Origin: an uncultured Prevotella sp. | GTDB lineage: Bacteria; Bacteroidota; Bacteroidia; Bacteroidales; Bacteroidaceae | DNA: 6,397 nt | Direction of reading: 5' to 3' | Assembly (NCBI GenBank): GCA_937906495.1 | Contig: CALCVT010000011.1 | Coordinates: 1 to 6,397 of the forward strand | In this document: piece by piece, positions 6,201-6,397 of the stretch | Numbering within the stretch: the first letter of the stretch is position 1 | Layout of the letters: the number at the start of each line of letters is the position of its first letter | Notes under the pieces: generated by a model | The model's database searches: none | Seen by the model: the letters and a program-made list of their open reading frames with translations, nothing else | What the model was told of the DNA's origin: nothing | Translations under genes and position numbers: made by a program

Positions 6201-6397
6201 GGTTCTTCAACAGGTTGAAGATGCCGCGAAGGATGGCTTCGGTTTTTGTTATCTGATAAATTTCGGAAGCCATTTTGAAGAAATCTTCTACGTTTTCGGC
6301 CTCTTGTGCCATATCGAAAATTCTTTCGGCTCGTTCTTCGTTAGCCTTTTCCTGAGCTCTTGCCTTTTCCCTACGCTTGGCGCTGGCTTCGGCTTTC
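1..6397 (-). CDS. Giant polyvalent protein (SF2 helicase + N6-adenine methyltransferase + two toxin-like nuclease modules), partial at both ends
   Basis: The minus strand is open in one frame from 6396 to 1, giving 2,132 codons without a stop; start and stop both lie outside the window. Visible modules in order are a charged helix, a PBECR3-like nuclease module, a GWxDxxTGGW module, an SH3/Tudor-like barrel, a disordered linker, a helical segment, an SF2 helicase (Walker A K900, DESH 990-993, SATP 1129-1132, QxxGRxxRxG 1434-1443), an adenine methyltransferase (EPSAGHGA 1575-1582, NPPF 1637-1640) and a MuF-C-like module. This architecture is typical of phage or conjugative-element proteins thought to enter the recipient with the DNA and act against host defences; that role is inferred from the family. 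The helicase and methyltransferase motifs are all intact, so the gene appears functional. No signal peptide or membrane segment is seen. The host is probably a Bacteroidota. An overlapping +1-frame ORF lies within it at 4314-4760. A chromosomal type I/IIG-like restriction protein is the main alternative, but the flanking modules argue against it. Confidence 0.5.
262..741 (-). other. MuF C-terminal-like (BECR superfamily) nuclease module, residues 1886-2045
   Basis: The segment begins ARFNEELSHYI, then YLGYPSVEL, an FMRVSLMNKK strand, RHPFSPNDLYNLPKAL with H1948, SPIAVFKY around 1964-1970, NVIIDLTKNGKHFLVGITL, LHINSVSGLFPKENHEWIKW and a final helix VQNLIESL. This order (FN..L start, HPF...L..LP..L..PIAVF core, LV.I.L strand, INS..S.FP... 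and a Trp-rich tail) is the pattern of the MuF C-terminal domain, which is grouped with Barnase-EndoU-like toxin nucleases found in phage head and polyvalent proteins. Identification is by remembered pattern. If active it would be a second RNase-like effector in the same chain. Sampled DNA here (421-540) has only 32 G/C in 120 bases, unlike the helicase-methyltransferase core. Catalytic residues cannot be assigned with confidence. Confidence 0.5.
742..1236 (-). other. Linker/helical region between methyltransferase and MuF-C-like module (residues 1721-1885)
   Basis: This region has an FEKIEDFFNEIRDIR helix, a basic patch (KAKYQKKAKPTAREIK), a small beta hairpin (VYLNEKGIIVSGRGIYESLYWE) and two further helices rich in Glu, Lys and Met. 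It ends in a GAVLYREGENEED stretch that resembles the 'LFRxGE' linker often found just before MuF-C-like modules in polyvalent proteins. No domain name can be assigned. The base composition falls toward AT across its last third. Confidence 0.5.
1237..1779 (-). other. N6-adenine DNA methyltransferase domain (residues 1540-1720)
   Basis: Motif X is DYYPTPEPL (from D1549), the SAM-binding motif I is LEPSAGHGAIARY (EPSAGHGA at 1575-1582), and the catalytic motif IV is NPPF at 1637-1640, preceded by DVILM and followed by GQGG. NPPF marks methyltransferases that modify the exocyclic amino group of adenine. Order X-I-IV is the gamma-type arrangement used by type I and IIG and by many phage enzymes. 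After it come LEEGGRIVAIIPRG and a strand near 1713 (VVVID), as in that fold. It likely methylates incoming element DNA, working with the helicase, as suggested for DarB-type antirestriction proteins. I see no separate target-recognition domain, so sequence specificity may be low; no PD-(D/E)XK nuclease is visible in the window. Confidence 0.5.
1867..3849 (-). other. SF2 / SNF2-like ATP-dependent DNA helicase or translocase domain (residues 850-1510)
   Basis: All core motifs are visible. A PKQQEDVLKAE entry (about 861-871) precedes motif I GTGTGKT (895-901, Lys900), motif Ia LIVTPSQQ, motif II DESH (990-993), motif III SATP (1129-1132), a second RecA lobe with FHRRME and FFSGKES (motif IV region, near 1370), motif V EGISLHD (1405-1411) and motif VI QIEGRIYRIG (1434-1443, arginine finger candidates R1438 and R1441). 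DESH plus QxxGRxxRxG is the SF2 pattern seen in SNF2, DarB and Strawberry-notch-like helicases. The domain would hydrolyse ATP and translocate on DNA. About 135 residues lie between motifs II and III, longer than in minimal helicases, including HHHICNRN and a coiled coil (about 1030-1060). No motif is degraded, so activity is expected. It is fused directly to the methyltransferase. Confidence 0.5.
3850..4317 (-). other. Helical polyvalent-type segment preceding the helicase (residues 694-849)
   Basis: The segment opens with an acidic helix (DPIDKELNEALNDFDSLLNE), followed by GKRSLSMSVVGMNNEQIEML and IVAGARAGFVVIKKGIRTF, then NMWASRMSKLVGQPL and a further helical portion. From memory, a helix pair with this 'G(A/V)RAG..I..G..TF..W..RM' pattern commonly precedes the helicase or methyltransferase core in large phage proteins. 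I cannot give a family number. It probably packs against the helicase. Structured main-frame sequence resumes right where the +1-frame ORF ends. Confidence 0.5.
4314..4760 (-). CDS. Candidate overprinted gene: 148-aa acidic helical protein in the +1 frame
   Basis: An ATG at 4760 opens a frame one base downstream of the giant ORF's frame and runs to a TAG at 4316-4314. An in-frame TAA (4775-4773) lies four codons upstream, so this ATG is the first possible start; it sits in an A-rich context (TTTCAAAATG) with no clear Shine-Dalgarno, as is common in Bacteroidota. The product has four Trp, nine Met, well-spaced hydrophobics and amphipathic helices (e.g. RMHEWIEQIVKKEF and KAVQILEQIV). It has 24 Asp/Glu against 15 Lys/Arg, so it is acidic. 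This looks like a normal soluble globular protein, whereas the overlapping giant ORF is low complexity. I do not recognise the family. No membrane segment or signal peptide is visible. Being acidic and embedded in a gene for nuclease-like modules, it might be an inhibitor or immunity partner, but that is speculation. A fortuitous open frame remains possible. Confidence 0.5.
   Translation of the reverse strand: MLGIPTEWLPTIAAQPTAHSWIHPLIKTSSKWTFETEEKVETRMHEWIEQIVKKEFPTRNDHYMLTRLVREALLPAMEMEAVNRFLNERPYFSLVIPQALSIQEAVYVAGMDAMSEDEQDEKAVQILEQIVNGKYKLTTHEMKSMIED
4318..4737 (-). other. Low-complexity disordered linker of the giant protein (residues 554-693)
   Basis: In the main frame these 140 residues are Ser, Gly, Asn, Arg, Gln and Thr rich. 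No Trp, Phe, Ile or Cys occurs and there are only two Tyr. The second half is strongly basic (GGRTRRKSSSNSR region). It is expected to be disordered and joins the N-terminal modules to the helicase half. Its limits coincide almost exactly with the +1-frame ORF at 4314-4760, so its odd composition may be a by-product of coding constraint in the other frame. The basic tail could also contact DNA. Confidence 0.5.
4969..5133 (-). other. SH3/Tudor (Agenet)-like barrel, residues 422-476
   Basis: The segment reads as a short five-strand barrel: KVQYS, DGGTTWTDAVVAEI, DGTYTIDTG, then PVMWVRATPNQLRP. The layout (V-x-Y near the start, W-x-x-A-x-V in the second strand, then a Y-x-V/I strand and a final LRP) matches the general pattern of Tudor, Agenet and related SH3-fold modules that bind nucleic acid or peptides. 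This assignment is by pattern only. It could serve to dock the nuclease part on DNA or on a partner. It ends just before a helical stretch (residues 478-545) that leads into the disordered linker. Confidence 0.5.
5134..5238 (-). other. Acidic then Lys/Asn-rich linker (residues 387-421)
   Basis: Glu, Thr, Ser, Asn, Asp and Lys make up nearly all of this stretch and no hydrophobic pattern is visible. It separates the GWRD module from the Tudor-like barrel. A 75-codon ORF in another frame of the same strand (5055-5282) is a Lys/Gln/Thr-rich shadow of this low-complexity DNA and is not considered a gene. Confidence 0.5.
5239..5481 (-). other. Small alpha/beta module with GWRDKKTGGWIFR motif (residues 306-386)
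   Basis: The module starts with a TxYTNKAGKTSNVFLITF strand pair, continues through a helix (KELDAWEKKTITRI), and ends with GWRDKKTGGWIFRNEEDAIRA. The same layout (a KxGK strand, a helix, then GWxDxxxGGFxxRxxExA) recurs from memory in Bacteroides phage and mobile-element polyvalent proteins, often next to helicase and methyltransferase modules, but I cannot name a family. The conserved aromatic and glycine hairpin suggests a small binding domain. It is bounded on both sides by flexible linkers, which supports it being an independent module. Confidence 0.5.
5482..5580 (-). other. Thr/Asn/Pro-rich linker (residues 273-305)
   Basis: This short stretch is dominated by Thr, Asn, Ser, Pro, Asp and Glu, with almost no hydrophobic residues. 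It is an expected flexible linker between the PBECR3-like module and the following small domain. No function beyond spacing is visible. Confidence 0.5.
5581..5919 (-). other. PBECR3-like (Barnase-EndoU-ColicinE5/D-RelE fold) nuclease module, residues 160-272
   Basis: Residues 160-272 follow a pattern I associate with the PBECR toxin-like RNase modules of phage and conjugative polyvalent proteins: a short strand (PVVIKKNIFKKN), a helix after a Ser-Arg (SRQILTEALYN), then RPYNWILIHN, a strand ending in VILEVNHTKDNLEVVNWHF, a helix, and a closing GGLILTLES strand. Members of this superfamily are predicted RNases that may attack host tRNA or mRNA. Candidate polar active-site residues include the Arg of SRQ, the His of ILIHN, and the Asn-His and Trp-His pairs; which are catalytic cannot be told by eye. 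The coding sequence here is distinctly AT-rich (34 G/C in the 120 bases 5701-5820). The family label rests on remembered pattern; a non-catalytic binding module is possible. Confidence 0.5.
5920..6397 (-). other. N-terminal-side charged helical segment and linker (residues 1-159)
   Basis: The first 35 or so residues visible are almost all Ala, Glu, Lys and Arg and should form a long helix or coiled coil. A second helical patch follows (around residues 35-90, ending near the LAPYSEFLTP stretch). Residues 95-150 are polar linker with a few acidic clusters. I do not recognise a domain here. It is continuous with the rest of the giant ORF, so it is the middle of the full protein, not its N-terminus. 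The missing upstream part may hold further modules. Confidence 0.5.

Overview
The whole window lies inside one very large gene on the minus strand. Reading the reverse complement from base 6396 down to base 1 gives 2,132 consecutive sense codons with no stop. Neither the true start nor the true stop is present, so the full protein exceeds 2,132 residues. No intergenic space, RNA gene, promoter, terminator, CRISPR array or insertion sequence was seen. Residue numbers in this annotation count from base 6396 (residue n begins at 6396-3(n-1)).

The product looks like a 'polyvalent protein', the giant multidomain proteins that phages and conjugative elements are thought to deliver into a new host with their DNA. 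Codon and amino-acid style (Lys/Asn/Glu rich, no obvious Shine-Dalgarno at the internal start, AT-rich insertions in a mid-GC gene) and remembered similarity of several modules to Bacteroides/Prevotella mobile-element proteins suggest Bacteroidota. This assignment is an inference.

Domain order from the N-terminal side (high coordinates to low): charged helical segment (6397-5920); a BECR-fold RNase-like module resembling PBECR3 (5919-5581); Thr/Asn linker; a small GWxDxxTGGWIFR module (5481-5239); acidic linker; an SH3/Tudor-like barrel (5133-4969); a short helical stretch; a 140-residue disordered linker (4737-4318); a helical polyvalent-type segment (4317-3850); a complete SF2/SNF2-like helicase (3849-1867); an N6-adenine DNA methyltransferase with NPPF motif (1779-1237); a linker region (1236-742); a MuF C-terminal-like module, also assigned to the toxin-type nuclease superfamily (741-262); and a C-terminal stretch that may be the start of another domain (1-261). 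The helicase and methyltransferase resemble the core of anti-restriction/DNA-modification polyvalent proteins such as the P1 DarB type. The two flanking modules resemble toxin nucleases.

Two observations stand out. First, a 148-codon ATG-to-TAG reading frame (4760-4314, same strand, +1 frame) lies exactly under the disordered linker. Its product looks like a normal globular helical acidic protein while the host frame there has no Trp, Phe, Ile or Cys. This is a strong candidate for an overprinted gene. Second, the two nuclease-like modules are about 27-28% GC in sampled 120-base stretches against about 57% in the methyltransferase, which suggests they were swapped in as cassettes.
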